Shown: piece after piece, positions 44,603 through 56,037 of the stretch
How the letters are laid out: each line of letters starts with the position of its first letter
How positions within the stretch are numbered: the first letter of the stretch is position 1
NCBI GenBank assembly: GCA_024734495.1
Contig: JALMQS010000681.1
Location: forward strand, 4,589,353-4,653,352
DNA: 64,000 nt
Direction: 5' to 3'
From: Forficula auricularia
Taxonomy: Eukaryota > Arthropoda > Insecta > Dermaptera > Forficulidae
Position numbers and translations under genes: made by a program
The notes under the pieces: generated by a model
Seen by the model: only the letters and a program-made list of their open reading frames with translations
Told to the model about the DNA's origin: nothing
The model's database searches: none

Positions 44603-45435
44603 AATTAAAGGAGACAATAAAACAGTGTCTTCTGCTGGAAAAATAAATTTTTAATTTATTTATAAAGAGGTCTATAGTTTCGAGGGCTTTGCAAAAATTA
44701 GTTTAAATTACGATAAATGAATATGTACGAGTATATTTTTATTCTAAATCAGGCAATTTGATTCAAAAATAGAAACGCATTAAGAATCATGTCTTCCGAG
44801 TATTTTGATAGAAGTCACCGAACTCGAAATCTTGTTGTTTGTTTAAGGTGTTAGGTACATTGTTGATAAAGAGTTTCTCAAAAAAGAATCTTTTGTAGTT
44901 GTTATTTTCTTTATAAATAGTTTTAAAACTATCTTTGTCGAGTTCATGCCCCGTTTTTATAAGATGTTCTGTTAAGGTTGAGTGGTTAACATTTTTATTT
45001 CTGACATTGAGATCATGTTGGTACATCATTTGATTTTTGTTTTTTGTTGTACCAATATAAGAGTTGTTGTATTTACACTGATATTTATAAATTAAATTGA
45101 ATTGATTGTCATTCTTGGTATTTTTATAGTTGGACATTTAATTATTACTGGTATTGTAAATTTTTATTGATGTTGTTTCCATTAATATTTTATTGAAGCA
45201 ACTATCGATACATCCCAAATATGGTAATTTAATAAAAGTGTAGTTTTTTCTTTGTTTGATTAAATCATATTTTTCTTAAATGAAAGATTTTTCATGTGTT
45301 TCTGTATTATATGATCTGAGTAATTGTTAGATCTTAATTTCAACACTAAACCATTCAAATTCTCTTTCAGAAATATTTTCAAAGTTGTATCAACGATTTT
45401 TTCGAAGGAGTTTTTCACTATATTTATTTTTTTGA
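44603..45435 (-). pseudogene. Penelope-like element: C-terminal region and tail, broken
   Basis: Minus-strand remnant of a Penelope-like retroelement. From upstream: 45423-45283 reads NSFEKIVDTTLKIFLKENLN and SNNYSDHIIQKHMK (linker after the RT), ending in a stop. After a frame change, 45255-45140 gives YTFIKLPYLGCIDSCFNKIL, with the PLE-typical KLPYLG phrase, and then a stop. 45137-44787 is an open GIY-YIG domain: LIYKYQCKYNNSYIGTTKN, then STLTEHLIKTGHELD and KRFFFEKLFI. The RT itself is absent, so the copy is 5'-truncated and dead. About 70-180 bp beyond the stop, the tail carries AAAGCCCTCGAAACTATAG and CAGCAGAAGACACTG, ending TTATTGTCTCCTTTAA. This is the tail found as inverted pairs at 12.3 and 31.4 kb. 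Confidence 0.9.
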
Positions 45436-46333
45436 GTTATAGGAGCAAAAGAGTAATAGTTCATTATAAAAATAGACTAAAAATCCATAGTATATCAAGG
45501 TAGTTGATTGATATGATTAATTTCTTCTGAGAAGGGCTCATCTCTTTGAGAATTGAAACGTGAAACTTGAAAATAGGGAGTATGGGGGGGCTGGATATTT
45601 ACTTGGATACTAAGTAGTCCGTTCTTTACTTAATTGTTAGATAACACTCTGACATCGAAAGTTTTGGAAGGAGTAAATATAAATTGTCATAGATCATTCA
45701 ATAAAAACGTATTTGTAAAAACAATTCTCTTTTGAATACGAATAGGTATATTGAAAAGCTTAAAAAAATAAATAAAAAAAGGACAAAATTAAAAAAAATG
45801 GTCAGAACGATAAATGGATAATTTTACGCTCGGGATTTGTTCTAATTCGTAAATATACGAAGCATATGGATATACCAGGAGAGGAGAGAGTTAAAAAGGT
45901 ATAGAAAAAGGGTGTGTGAAATCTGGATAGTGATGGGGATGAATGTTCAGGGTCGAGGGTTGGAGCGATCCGCCGGGAGAAGGGGTGCAAACGGCAAAAC
46001 GGGATTAAATGCGAATCCCATTAAACGATGCCAACTAAGCGATAAGCAAATGAACAATGGACAATATGCATGGGGATCTTTTTTTTGTTTTATTTTTAGA
46101 CATTTTAGGGATTTTTATTTATCCGCTTCATTCTCTCTCTAGAATAATATTTTATGTTATAATTAAAAGATGGAAACACATATTGCACTTAGCCTAGGTC
46201 GACGGCAAGAAATATGTACAAATTTCGTAAAAATGAATCAAATTGAAATATAGATAGAAAGAGATTCTGTGAGAGCGTGGTGATGTGAAAGCCCGAACCA
46301 TTACCTGAAGTTAAATGGACAGATAATATAAAC
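45436..46333. other. No gene identified; GC-richer patch
   Basis: Between about 45900 and 46070 the composition is more even (GGTCGAGGGTTGGAGCGATCC), with short overlapping open frames on both strands, none resembling a known family. No repeat partner in the window. It may be single-copy DNA. Confidence 0.35.
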
Positions 46334-46482
46334 CAGGGCTGTCCAAACCGCGGGTCGCATGCGACCCAGCACTGTAATGAATGCGGCCTGACATAAAATT
46401 GTAAACTTCCTTGAAACATTAGATTTTTATGTACTTGGTGGAAACACGAGGGGTGATCCACGAATGGAAGTAGGTGTACACC

Positions 46483-46565
46483 TCTTTGGAAGTATTTTGG
46501 AAGTACTTGGAAATATTTGGAAGTAGGTACTTGGAAATATTTGGAAGTACAAGTGGAAGTAGGTA
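46483..46565 (+). repeat. GGAAGTA-type minisatellite
   Basis: Repeats of TTGGAAGTA / TTGGAAATA with spacers, for example GGAAGTACTTGGAAATATTT. A minus-strand open frame (46189-46605) spans this and the hAT end; it is a by-product of the repeat. Confidence 0.8.
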
Positions 46566-46628
46566 TACAGCATATTAGGTCACGGTTCACTCCTCGGGAA
46601 AACATATCTGATACAATCTGATATATAT

Positions 46629-49450
46629 TGTGACGATACAGCGTCTAATTTTATTTTTTTTGGTTTTGTAATCTCAATATCTGAATTAATCATAACAATG
46701 TATAATTAAAATTGTAAGTTACTTTTAAGATGAATGAAATTCATAATTTGGCAAATTGATTGCCGTGGACAGTAAGCAGACGGCCTCTAGCGGTGATAAA
46801 CTGATTAGCCTAAAATTAGCATTGATTGATGGCGCCCTCAATGTGTTAGTGAGTAATTAGAGCCACGTGCTGGGTCAAGCTGACTCGGTGAGCGGAAACA
46901 ATCTCTCTCTTGTATGTTGGCCGCCAAAGTGATAACACCTCAGTCTTAATAGTCCCAGTGAATTCCATGTGTTAGCAAAAATCTTTGTGCATCCACCTAA
47001 TCTTATTACAATTAGGGTTTGTGAATGTGTCCGTGCACCTGTTGAGTGTGATTCTACAGAGGGAAAAGAATATTTGCCACATTTACCGGCAAAATTAGGA
47101 CGTCGATGCACACCGACATCTTTGGCGTGGGGTCCATAGACACGTGCCCATCACTCATGGAAGCAACAGCTAAGTAAAACATTGAAGTGAATTCAACTGA
47201 ATTATCAAACTCCCTACGAACTTGTTTTTTCAATATACAATCGAGCATAAATTCGCTACCGGTTCGAGACAATGATCCAACGCGAACCAAGGTCCACGCG
47301 TAGCGTCATATCTAACTCTCTGATGTCCCATTCAATTTTGTAAAAACTCTTGAACTTAAACGCTTAAAATATTTAGAATTAACAATTTAAAAATAAATTT
47401 TTATGAATTTTTCACTGAATTATAATTAACTTTAAGTTTAAATAATTAATTAAAGCAAACACTTTCAATTCTCCCGGTCATCTCAAACAGTAATTAATCA
47501 CATTAAATTAAAGAAAAATCCAACCTTAAATTCAAGTAAGTTAACTGCAATAAAACATTCGAAAAAAAATTAAATTAAAACAAAACTTTGAATTAAAAGC
47601 AATATTTTAATATTTAAATTAAATTAGCTGGTAATTGAAAATTACGAAAAGAAAGATGGCGGACCCACGCTGTGTCATGTGATCAGAATGTTGAAAACCG
47701 CGGGAGGAATGAAATTCTGAGAATTGTCACTGAACTATTAGCAAAGAAAAGTAAACAAATCAAGTTTAACTTATATTAAATGTATAGTTCCCAAATGGGT
47801 CGGTAATATCCGAATCAGTTGACAATTCCATTTCTATAGAACCTACCTTGTGGCTAAGAAAATAGTGACACAAAACACAGACAAAATTCCGATCCACTCT
47901 TTACAATAAATTTAAACCAATACCAGTTATTCATAAAACGTTTAAAGTAAATAATCACCATAATTGTTTAGCGGATGTGTTGTTGCAGGTAATTACAAAA
48001 TTATAATAAAACATTTATAGGAAAAATTTACATTAAAATTCCAATTAATAATATTATAAGAAACATATGATTAAGACCAAAAAAGGTTGAAATTGTTTAA
48101 ATTAATTAATTCCATTAAGATTTATGTGAAACTTTTGGAAAGAGTTAAACACCTGATCGAAGTGTAATCAGGAAGTATATTTGACGTCAAATGAATCAGA
48201 GAAGCGAGTGACATCTGTCAAAACAAATAGTTTTTGACAACTGTCAAAAAACATGTAAATAAACAAACCATGTCATCAACATTAATGAATGGTTAAATCA
48301 AATAAACCAAAACTAAATAATTACATATAGATTAAATTAACTGATAAAGACTGCTAATTGCATATAATTAGATAATAAAACTATTTATACCAAATTTAAA
48401 AAATTAAATAAAACTAAATATTATAACTCACCTGTCAAAATTTGACTGAAGGAATTAGGGCTTTTGAATATTAATTTTTATTAATACTGACTTCCCAATT
48501 AATTATTTTCTCAAGTGAACAATCAATTCCGTACAGTTTTGATTAATTTAATAGTGATAATTAATTTGAATAAATTATTTTATATAAAATTTAAATTTCC
48601 AGTCAATTGGGTTGTACCAATCGATAATTCATTGTTTACATTTAATTAATGTATTATTAGAACCAATTTTGAATAGATTGTTTACAATAACATTTTAACT
48701 TCAATTCTTGATTTTTCTCAAGTGAAGAATTAATTGTTCACCATTAAAATATCGTGATAAATTATTTCATTATTGTTATTGTTAATTATAATTACTTACC
48801 TTAAATTACCGACAAACTTATAATTGATAACTTTTGTTTACAAGGTAAACTTAGTAAAGTCACAATTTCAATTATTATAAATAAACAATATTTTTAATAT
48901 AAACAAATTCCAGTTATTTGAATTGAATTAATTTACCTGGTTCTATTATCAATCCGTCTATAGACAATAAGATTTTTTTTTCTCTTTTCAGCTTCCAATT
49001 CCAGGTAACTGATCACTCCAGTCCGTTTTACCCTCAATTATAAGGAAAATTTTCTACCAGGTTAATTTTTAATTAAATTTTTTAAGTATCTGTTCCATAA
49101 GGTACTTCCCTGTGCAGCATCTTTAGCCTCATCAATATTTCACTTAAGTAACGGGGGCTAATCATAATAACATCAGTTAGACTAAAAGGGCGCAACCCAG
49201 CGAAGCAGATAAGATACAATAACACCTTTAAATTCAGCATTGCGCCTTTTAATATAATTTATAGAGCGTCTAAGCATAGCAGATTATCTCCCTAAGTACA
49301 CCCTGCTCGTAAACCATTTTATTGTTGCAACCTACTCAATATTGTCTCATCTTCAATATTGAGGAGAAGTGCAAGGGTAGCTTGGTCAGAGCGCAAACTG
49401 GGCGAAGTAAAATAAACAATAAATTATTTTACAAGTCCAGATTTGTCACA
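46629..49450. mobile_element. LTR-like insert with TGTGAC..GTCACA ends
   Basis: Starts TGTGACGATACAGCG and ends TTTGTCACA. ATATATAT lies outside both ends, a possible but low-complexity target duplication. TG..CA ends, and a polyadenylation-like AATAAA near the right end, suggest a solo LTR or a deleted LTR element. It is long for a solo LTR, and no primer-binding site, gag or pol was found. An inner GC-richer patch is at 46760-47340. The remainder (47340-49060) is very AT-rich. Confidence 0.4.
46760..47340. other. GC-richer patch, possible decayed coding DNA
   Basis: Composition is clearly more even than the flanks. Two overlapping minus-strand frames are open: 47111-46875 (GGCTKIFANTWNSLGLL inside) and 47290-47054 (MDPTPKMSVCIDVLILP inside). 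Neither resembles a family I know. It lies inside the LTR-like insert, so element-internal sequence is as likely as a captured exon. Confidence 0.3.
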
Positions 49451-49833
49451 ATATATATTATAAATTAAGAAGAAATTGGAAAATCATCCCAAAAGTTTTC
49501 GAAGAATAAAAGTGCAGATTTTCAATTTTTTAATGTGACAATTTAATTCATACACTAAAAGTCCCATAAGCAACGGTGTTTTTGTCACTATGACAGCGAA
49601 AAAAGTTTACCCTAACTTTTCCAGCGACAAAACTGAACCTAGCTTTAAGATTCTAGTAGGCCTGCATCGGTGTCTAGCAACACTGACATGACAACCAACA
49701 TTGTAAACAATTTTATGTCAAACTTGCATTGTATGAAAATGTCGAGATTTGGAGAGTCTAAGTCTAAGTCTAATTTATGTCTTAATTTTGTTAATTTTGT
49801 GATTTACGTATTGATTCATTAAATTGTCTTACC

Positions 49834-49966
49834 GAATTACACTCAAGCTTTTTTGGGTCGAAGTAAACTTGATATTTTATAATTCGAGTTTTGTTGCCTT
49901 TGGGCAACAAAATTCTCATTAAAATGTCAAGTTTACTTCGGCAAAAAAAAAGCTCTCGTGTAATTA
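49834..49966. repeat. 133-bp hairpin
   Basis: Near-perfect inverted repeat: AATTACACTCAAGC..CTT, GAAGTAAACTTGA, then GTTTTGTTGCC, TTT, and GGGCAACAAAA, TCAAGTTTACTTC, GTGTAATTA. Arms are about 63 bp and the loop is about 3 bp. It lies in the hAT right part. Overlapping short frames on both strands are a consequence. Confidence 0.85.
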
Positions 49967-50572
49967 TAAGTGAAAAATATATCAAGATTTTCGAAAAAAT
50001 AATAATAATTTTTGCATGTTTTGACTCCATTTTTATTAAATATACATATTTTACCTGCGAACTTTCTGATTGTATGTATGAAGCTGCAAGAAAAATTTAA
50101 TAATGTCTATTTATTATAATTTAATGAAAATTATGTATCAGAAACAAATATTCCTGGCTTCACAATACTTATTCACCTTTTGCAAATATGAATTTATATA
50201 TAGGTACCTACGTAAAGCTATTTTCAAGAATAAAATTTACTAAAAACAAAGTTTATAGGTTTAACTTTCAAGTAAAAAAATAATGAAGTTTCGAATATTT
50301 AAAAACCATAATTAATCTGAAATTTATATTATCTAAAATATTTATTATTTGAGTAATTAAAATTTTTGAAGTGCTAAATGATTTAAATACAATATTCTGA
50401 TGGAAAAGAGTCATTTTTGCTTCTTTATCATCATTACTCTACATTATTAACTATCTTTTTTATTGAAAAATATCAATAGAATTAGTATATATTTATATGC
50501 GCCCCGAGGGATTTGTTTTTTCTTCAAATAAGGCCCGCTTAAGCCAAAAGGTTGGACACTCCTGATATAAAC

Positions 50573-53052
50573 TAATATATTAAAATCACCCGAATTTATT
50601 TACAATTTTAAGAAATAGTGAAAACTCTCAAGACACAGGATGTTCTAGGCAAATTTTTTCGTCAGCAAACGCTTCAAGTTTGATAGGTTGATCTGGACCT
50701 AAAAATCTTGAGATTATTGTTACATAATTTATGGACGGGCCCTAAGTTTATGTTAATAAACTGCAACTTTGTACCAAATTTCAACTTTCTAGATTAAATT
50801 ATCGAATCATTAAAATTCGAGGAAAGTGGACCAAAGTCACATGGTTTTTATTTTCAAATTGTATATTTCGCTAGTACCAATGCGTGTGTGCTTATGTAAA
50901 ATTTGTTTAGGAGCTGAATTGTATCCGAGTAAATTTGTAAAAAGTAAGCACCGGTGAACTCGATTTCTCAGCTTGTCAGTAATCGTTCAGTAAATTGTTG
51001 GTCTTTATTCTTTTTTTTTTTTTTATTTCAAAAAAAGCTGAAACGATTTAAATAAAAAGTAGTTGAATCGTTAAAGCCTTGTCTTGGTATAGTGGACAGC
51101 GTAAGTAAAAATATAATTTTTAGATATAATATCAATTTTTTTTTTTAATGTCTTTGAATGAGTGAGTAGGTTTGTGAGTGGCCGAATTTGAGTGTGCTGT
51201 AAAAAAACCATTAAATAATATTAACAAAAACAAATTTCATGAATTTCAATGAAATCGAATCCTGAATATAAGTAAGTTTTGAAGATTTTAATTGATTTTA
51301 CGAGCAGCAGGTGGTAACACTTTGATCAAAACGCTTGCACATAGCATATTACTCGCGCAGGCTTGCCAGTTTGGGCGATTTATCGCGGATTGGGAGACTT
51401 TCACCATTCATATCATCTTAAATTTAAGTTTCTGTGACACCAATAAAATATTTATTAAATAAAATAAAAGATGAATCCCCTCTGATATCGCAATTTAATA
51501 ATATTTATACTAAAATCTTAGAATTTATCCTAAAGATTAAATTCTTTCTCTTTTAAAATACATTAGTTAATTTGAACCCGAGCTGATTTTTTGAAAAACA
51601 TTCCAACGATTTTCAAAAAAAGATACTCAAATCTTTAGTATTATAAAAATAAAATATAAAAAATTTATTTATGAATAAAGTATTTAAATAAATATAATAA
51701 TTTAAATACATAAATCAGAGGAGCAAAAGGAGAACGTTTTCACCAAAATGTGATGGATTTTGAACGACGCAGTAGTACAACGAAAAAATGATGAGAGATT
51801 ACATTTGGGGTTTAATAACAAGCAATTCCATACAAACATAAGAAAATCACTAAAAATATTCATTTTTGAACTTGATTTTTTATTTTACATTTCTATGCTA
51901 TTACTAATCATTATTCTTCAATTAAAAGCAGCAAAAATTTTCAGATTGTATTAAAATTATGAGAAAATCAGTCATTTTTCTTAAAATTCGAAAAAATTGC
52001 TCTGGTTTCCACAAAAGCAAACTTTGATCAAAAAAAATATTTTTCCCTTTATTAGTAATGTAGAAAAAAAAATTTGACATTCAGAAGTCAAACCCAAAAA
52101 TCATGTTGACCGGTGTAATAGTTGAATTAAATCAATAAAAAGTGAGTTTCACACAAATAACAGTTGAAAATGTATACCTATATACATATAAATATTTTTG
52201 AAGGATTTCATCTAATACAAAAGTTGTGAGTAGCAAAATAAGAAAGCAAATCGATTCATTGAACAATCTTAAATGTGAAAGCATAAATGTGTATTGATCT
52301 GTTTTACCTTAACAAACAGGGAGAGAGAGAGAGAGAAAGAACTCTTAGGAAAGCTGAAGTTTCAGTAGAAAAAAGTAACACAAAGCATATTAATTGTTTT
52401 TATTTATATCCTAGTCCTCATAACGATCACAAGCCTTCCACTCAACTAACAAATAGAACGGACATTTCAAATATCGAGTCCCCTCTGCCCACACGCACAC
52501 ACACACACATACACAGAGGCACATGCATGTGAACACGTGTATCCAATGTACACAGAGTCCCACCCTCGTTCGCTATCCTAGTGCTCTGCCAGGACTCTCC
52601 TTGGCTGACCATTAGTTGGATTGCGTGACCTCCCGATTTGCCACTTGGGATCATAGAGTTAGAGAAGGAACAGGCTCCAAGATTCTCAACTCAGGCTTTC
52701 AAATTTTTGAGAATATTTCAGTACTTTAGATACAAAACTGACTGGGTATGGGTAAGTGCAGTTTCAATGATTTTGAAAAAAAATATTGTATTTATTTTAT
52801 TGTAAATGTATTTATCTATTTATATATGGTATTTATTGAACAAAGTATATACCAATAAAGTTAATACAATTACGTAGGGCCAGGATTCATAAGCAAATGC
52901 ATATTTTTTGACTATTTTAAAGTAATGCAAAAACAATTTTATACATGTTTTGAGCGTATCTGATGACAATATTAAAAGTTAGTAGGCATATTTTTACATA
53001 TTTCCGGTGTTTTGGAACTGTTCTGCATATAATACGTTATTGTGTATATTGT
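50573..53052. other. No gene seen; two microsatellites
   Basis: (GA)n at 52319-52336 and (CA)n at 52489-52515. 52540-52680 is GC-richer with CAGAGCACTAGGATAGCG on the minus strand, tRNA-like at best. 50770-50800 carries the inverse of AAGCTGAAATTTGGTAC, an ACTTTACCATAC-family phrase. No protein-like frame. Confidence 0.45.
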
Positions 53053-53065
53053 GTGATATATTTAG

Positions 53066-53477
53066 TTGATTTGTGTCCATTTTAATAATAAATAAAAGAT
53101 TCACGGGTTTTTGCACAATTTTTTATTAATGTTAAATTTTCACACGACTTTTCGACCTTTTCAGGACTTTTTCAAGTACTCAATTACTTAAAAAATTATT
53201 CGTTGATAAAATAGTAAAACAATCGAGACAAGAAACAAAAGATTTTTTTATGATTTAAGATTGTTTTTTGTAAATTGGTTGTGCTAACTTGTTATAGTAT
53301 AAATATTATGAATACATTGTATCTTGTCTCGATTGTTTTACTATTTTATCAACGATTAATGTTTTAATTAATTAAATACTTGAAAAAGTCCTGAAAAAGA
53401 CGAAATGTCGTATGAAAATTGATATTTAACATTAATAAAAAAACTGTTCAAAAACCCGTGAATCTTTTATTTATTAT
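53066..53477. repeat. Inverted PLE terminal-repeat pair with 13-bp duplication
   Basis: Left arm (about 53083-53240) and right arm (about 53317-53477) share AATAAATAAAAGATTCACGG, the AACATTAATAAAAAA block and AAACAATCGAGACAAGA in inverted order. Each arm carries a PLE-like motif: right, plus strand, CTTGAAAAA, GTC, loop, GAC, GAAATGTC; left, minus strand, GAAAAGTCGTG. GTGATATATTTAG is present directly outside both ends (53053-53065 and 53478-53490), which looks like a target duplication for the pair as a unit. Confidence 0.75.
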
Positions 53478-53801
53478 GTGATATATTTAGAGAATTAAAT
53501 TGCATAAAAAACTTTAAATTGCATATTTTGAAAAAAAATCAGATTCTGTTTTTTTTTTGCTGTCAACACAATATTTTGTGACAAATATATATATATATAT
53601 ATGAATTTGTACATAACAGATCAAGCTTAACAGCAGAAGATTGGGATGTTATTAATTGTGTATTCCAATCAAAAAAAGTATGCTAGAGAAAAGTAAATAT
53701 TGAATCATAAACATCCTGATACATTTCTCATTTCTGTTAAATTTAAGAAAATCATTTTAAACCAGTGAGTCAATTTTTATAAGAGCAAAAAAAGAAGAGC
53801 A

Positions 53802-53838
53802 CTTGACGTTCCGGGAGATTTTCCTCCCTTCATCAAAA
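53802..53838 (-). ncRNA. Hammerhead-like motif of a PLE tail
   Basis: On the minus strand: TTGATGA (first base changed from C), spacer A, GGGAG, loop GAAAAT, CTCCC, GGAACGTC. Stem II has five perfect pairs. The GAAA box is changed to GGAA. Decayed but with structure kept. Confidence 0.5.
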
Positions 53839-54003
53839 ATAAAAGAACAAAAAATTCCACCGCACAAAAAAACGTTGTTTTATTTTTGTTAAAGGGAAAA
53901 AATTCCCAGAAAGACAAACCTGATCTTTTTTGCGATAATAAATTTATCTTTTATAAAAATTGATTGAATGGTTTGAAATTATTTTCTAATTAAAAAAAAT
54001 CTT

Positions 54004-54135
54004 CAGGATTTATTAATCTGTGGGTCGCGACCCCATTTGGGGTAGCGAAATTGAATTTTGGTGTAGCGAAACATCGGGCAACAATGACTTCTCAGTCAAA
54101 ATGGGGTAGCCAATCAAAAAAGTTTAAGAAGCCTT
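54004..54135. mobile_element. Short hAT-like MITE
   Basis: Starts CAGGATTTATTAATCTGTGG with GGTCGCGACCCCATTTGGGG, and ends AAAAGTTTAAGAAGCCTTG (inverse CAAGGCTTCTTAAACTT). The GGGTCGCGACCCC palindrome beside the end is common in hAT MITEs. No clear target duplication. Confidence 0.5.
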
Positions 54136-55378
54136 GTTCTAGAGTTATCATATATTTATATTTACCAGTTATTCAAATTTAATATTTCCATTTTTATAAA
54201 AAGATTATTGTATAATATATTAATAATAATAAAATAAATAAATTATATTAATAACAATTCTAATATTTTGATTTTCCATATTTTTGTATATTTCATGTTT
54301 GAATTTACATATTTTCGACGTTTATTGTGCATATAAATGCTGCCCTTAATAATTAGGAATACACGGTTTAATATCTTGGCATTGGAAATTCAAACATTTT
54401 GACAAGAGAATGTGCTATTTACGACTTTAGTTATCCTGGGTATCGGAATCCATGCATCCATTTTCTTGTGCGTTTCAGGAATTTTTATACACGACATTAT
54501 TTTGACTGAATTCAATAACTATAGGAAGCAGGCAAAGTAAAACTGACTGTATATTCACAATTAGTTACAGAATTTAATTTTGAAAAAAAAAAATGATTCT
54601 AATTTTGGTACTTATTACCTCACCAATCTAATTTTAATTAAGTTTATAGAATGTGTCTCCGTTCGTGTGAAATTATACCTCCTAACAAATTTAAATCATG
54701 AGAGTACTGCTATTTTATTACCTGGGGCATGAATGCTCCCCTTGCACATATTAACACTTCCCAACGTCAAATTGATTAATAAGAGAAAGAAGATGTCTCT
54801 CCGGTTCAGCTGTTGAATTAGAAATGAATTCGAGACCCAATTCTCTTTGGTTATCCTGCCATTTGTCTCATTCAACAAAGCCGAATCATATGAATACTAA
54901 GTAACAAGGAGTAACTTCATAAAAAACTTTCTTTCCAAAGAGAGTAAATGGGTAAATGGACATTGTTTATTGCTTTGCCATCTATCTGTAGCAATTGAGA
55001 AACAAGAAACTCAATTTCAGAAAATATAATTCATTCTTGATTTTATAAATGGAACTTAAACATTGCGTTGGTGCGTTTATTATAATCAAAATTGTAGGCT
55101 GAGCAAAGAAGGGATGTATTTTGAAGTTTCTTTTGTTTTGTTGCTCCTTAGGAGAAGCGCTTCCGTTCTTTACAGTTTTTATGAATAATTTACAAAAAAA
55201 ATTTTAAACCTGTATCAACAATTCCATTAGATATGTTTTATTTCAGGTCAAAAGGGATCACCCCTTGGGACTCAAACCTCAAAATTCAAACTTGCAATTC
55301 GGACAGTTGCTGGCTTCTTTTTTGTAAAGTTAATATTTCGGCGAAGCAGAGCATCTATACAAAAATACTATATTTATT
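54136..55378. other. No gene identified
   Basis: 54640-55060 is less AT-rich and without repeat partners in the window; it may be single-copy DNA. No protein-like frame. Confidence 0.35.
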
Positions 55379-56037
55379 ACTTTACCATACAAGGTATGGT
55401 CAAGTATTGTGATCGTGTATGAAAAAAGTGTTGTTTTTGTTTTTTCTTCATTTTTTCGAAATATTTCAAAAACAGCTGAAACTGTTTTAATAAAAATAAA
55501 AATAAGCTGACGTTTTCTGATGTGCACTTGACTTTACCATACAACCTGGCCTCTCACTTATATTTAATATTTAATAAAATTATTTATATTTATGTATGGT
55601 GGTGGGGGGGGGGGTTAGTTTTTGCATTTTTGCATCCCCCCCCACTCCCTCCTCTTAATTTTGGGTCGATATGCACCAAAATATAATCAGCTCTTAATCT
55701 CAATGGACAAAAAATACGTGTGAAATTTGGTTTCGATATTCACACTAGTTTTTGAGCTAGATCGTCCACAAAAATTTGGTAACGCACAGACTAACTAATA
55801 GACAACGAGACAACCAGATAGACTAACTAACAGACATTTTGACAAAACAATTATTATCTCAAAAAATATTATTTTTTCGATGTTCACTTATTAGGGTTTT
55901 TTGTAGACCGAAATGCCATGGTTTCGCTCAAATTTTTAATCAAACAGCCGTTTTTGAGATATTTTGAAAAAAAGAAGGAAAAAAACCCTTTTTTCATGCA
56001 CGATTACAATACTTGACCATACCCTGTATGGTAAAGT
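55379..56037. mobile_element. Complete TIR element, ACTTTACCATAC family
   Basis: A 659-bp element with about 39-bp inverted ends: ACTTTACCATACAAGG, TATGGTCAAGTATTGTG at the left; the right end inverted reads ACTTTACCATACAGGG, TATGGTCAAGTATTGTA. The interior has G- and C-runs (55604-55612, 55637-55645) and the phrases GTGAAATTTGGTTTCGATATTC and AACAGACATTTTGAC, shared with 58735-59690. No transposase. The target duplication is not clear (T-rich flanks). Confidence 0.85.

Larger units (their letters stand above)
46334..50564. mobile_element. hAT element enlarged by an LTR-like insert
   Basis: The perfect 8-bp duplication ATATAAAC lies at 46326-46333 and 50565-50572. It starts CAGGGCTGTCCAAACC, GGTCGCATGCGACC; the right end inverted reads CAGGAGTGTCCAACC, TTTTGGCTTAAGCGGGCC. 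A 2.8-kb insert at 46629-49450 accounts for most of its length, leaving about 1.4 kb of hAT sequence without a recognisable transposase. A terminal relative is at 378-448 and probably another at 34918. Confidence 0.85.

Noticed and set aside
46189..46605. 138-codon minus-strand frame as a gene
   Set aside because: It crosses the hAT terminus and a GGAAGTA minisatellite, which generates the repetitive KYFQVPTSKYFQV part.
52287..52654. Frames around 52.3-52.65 kb
   Set aside because: They contain GA and CA microsatellites (RERERE and THTHIH stretches) and no family signature.
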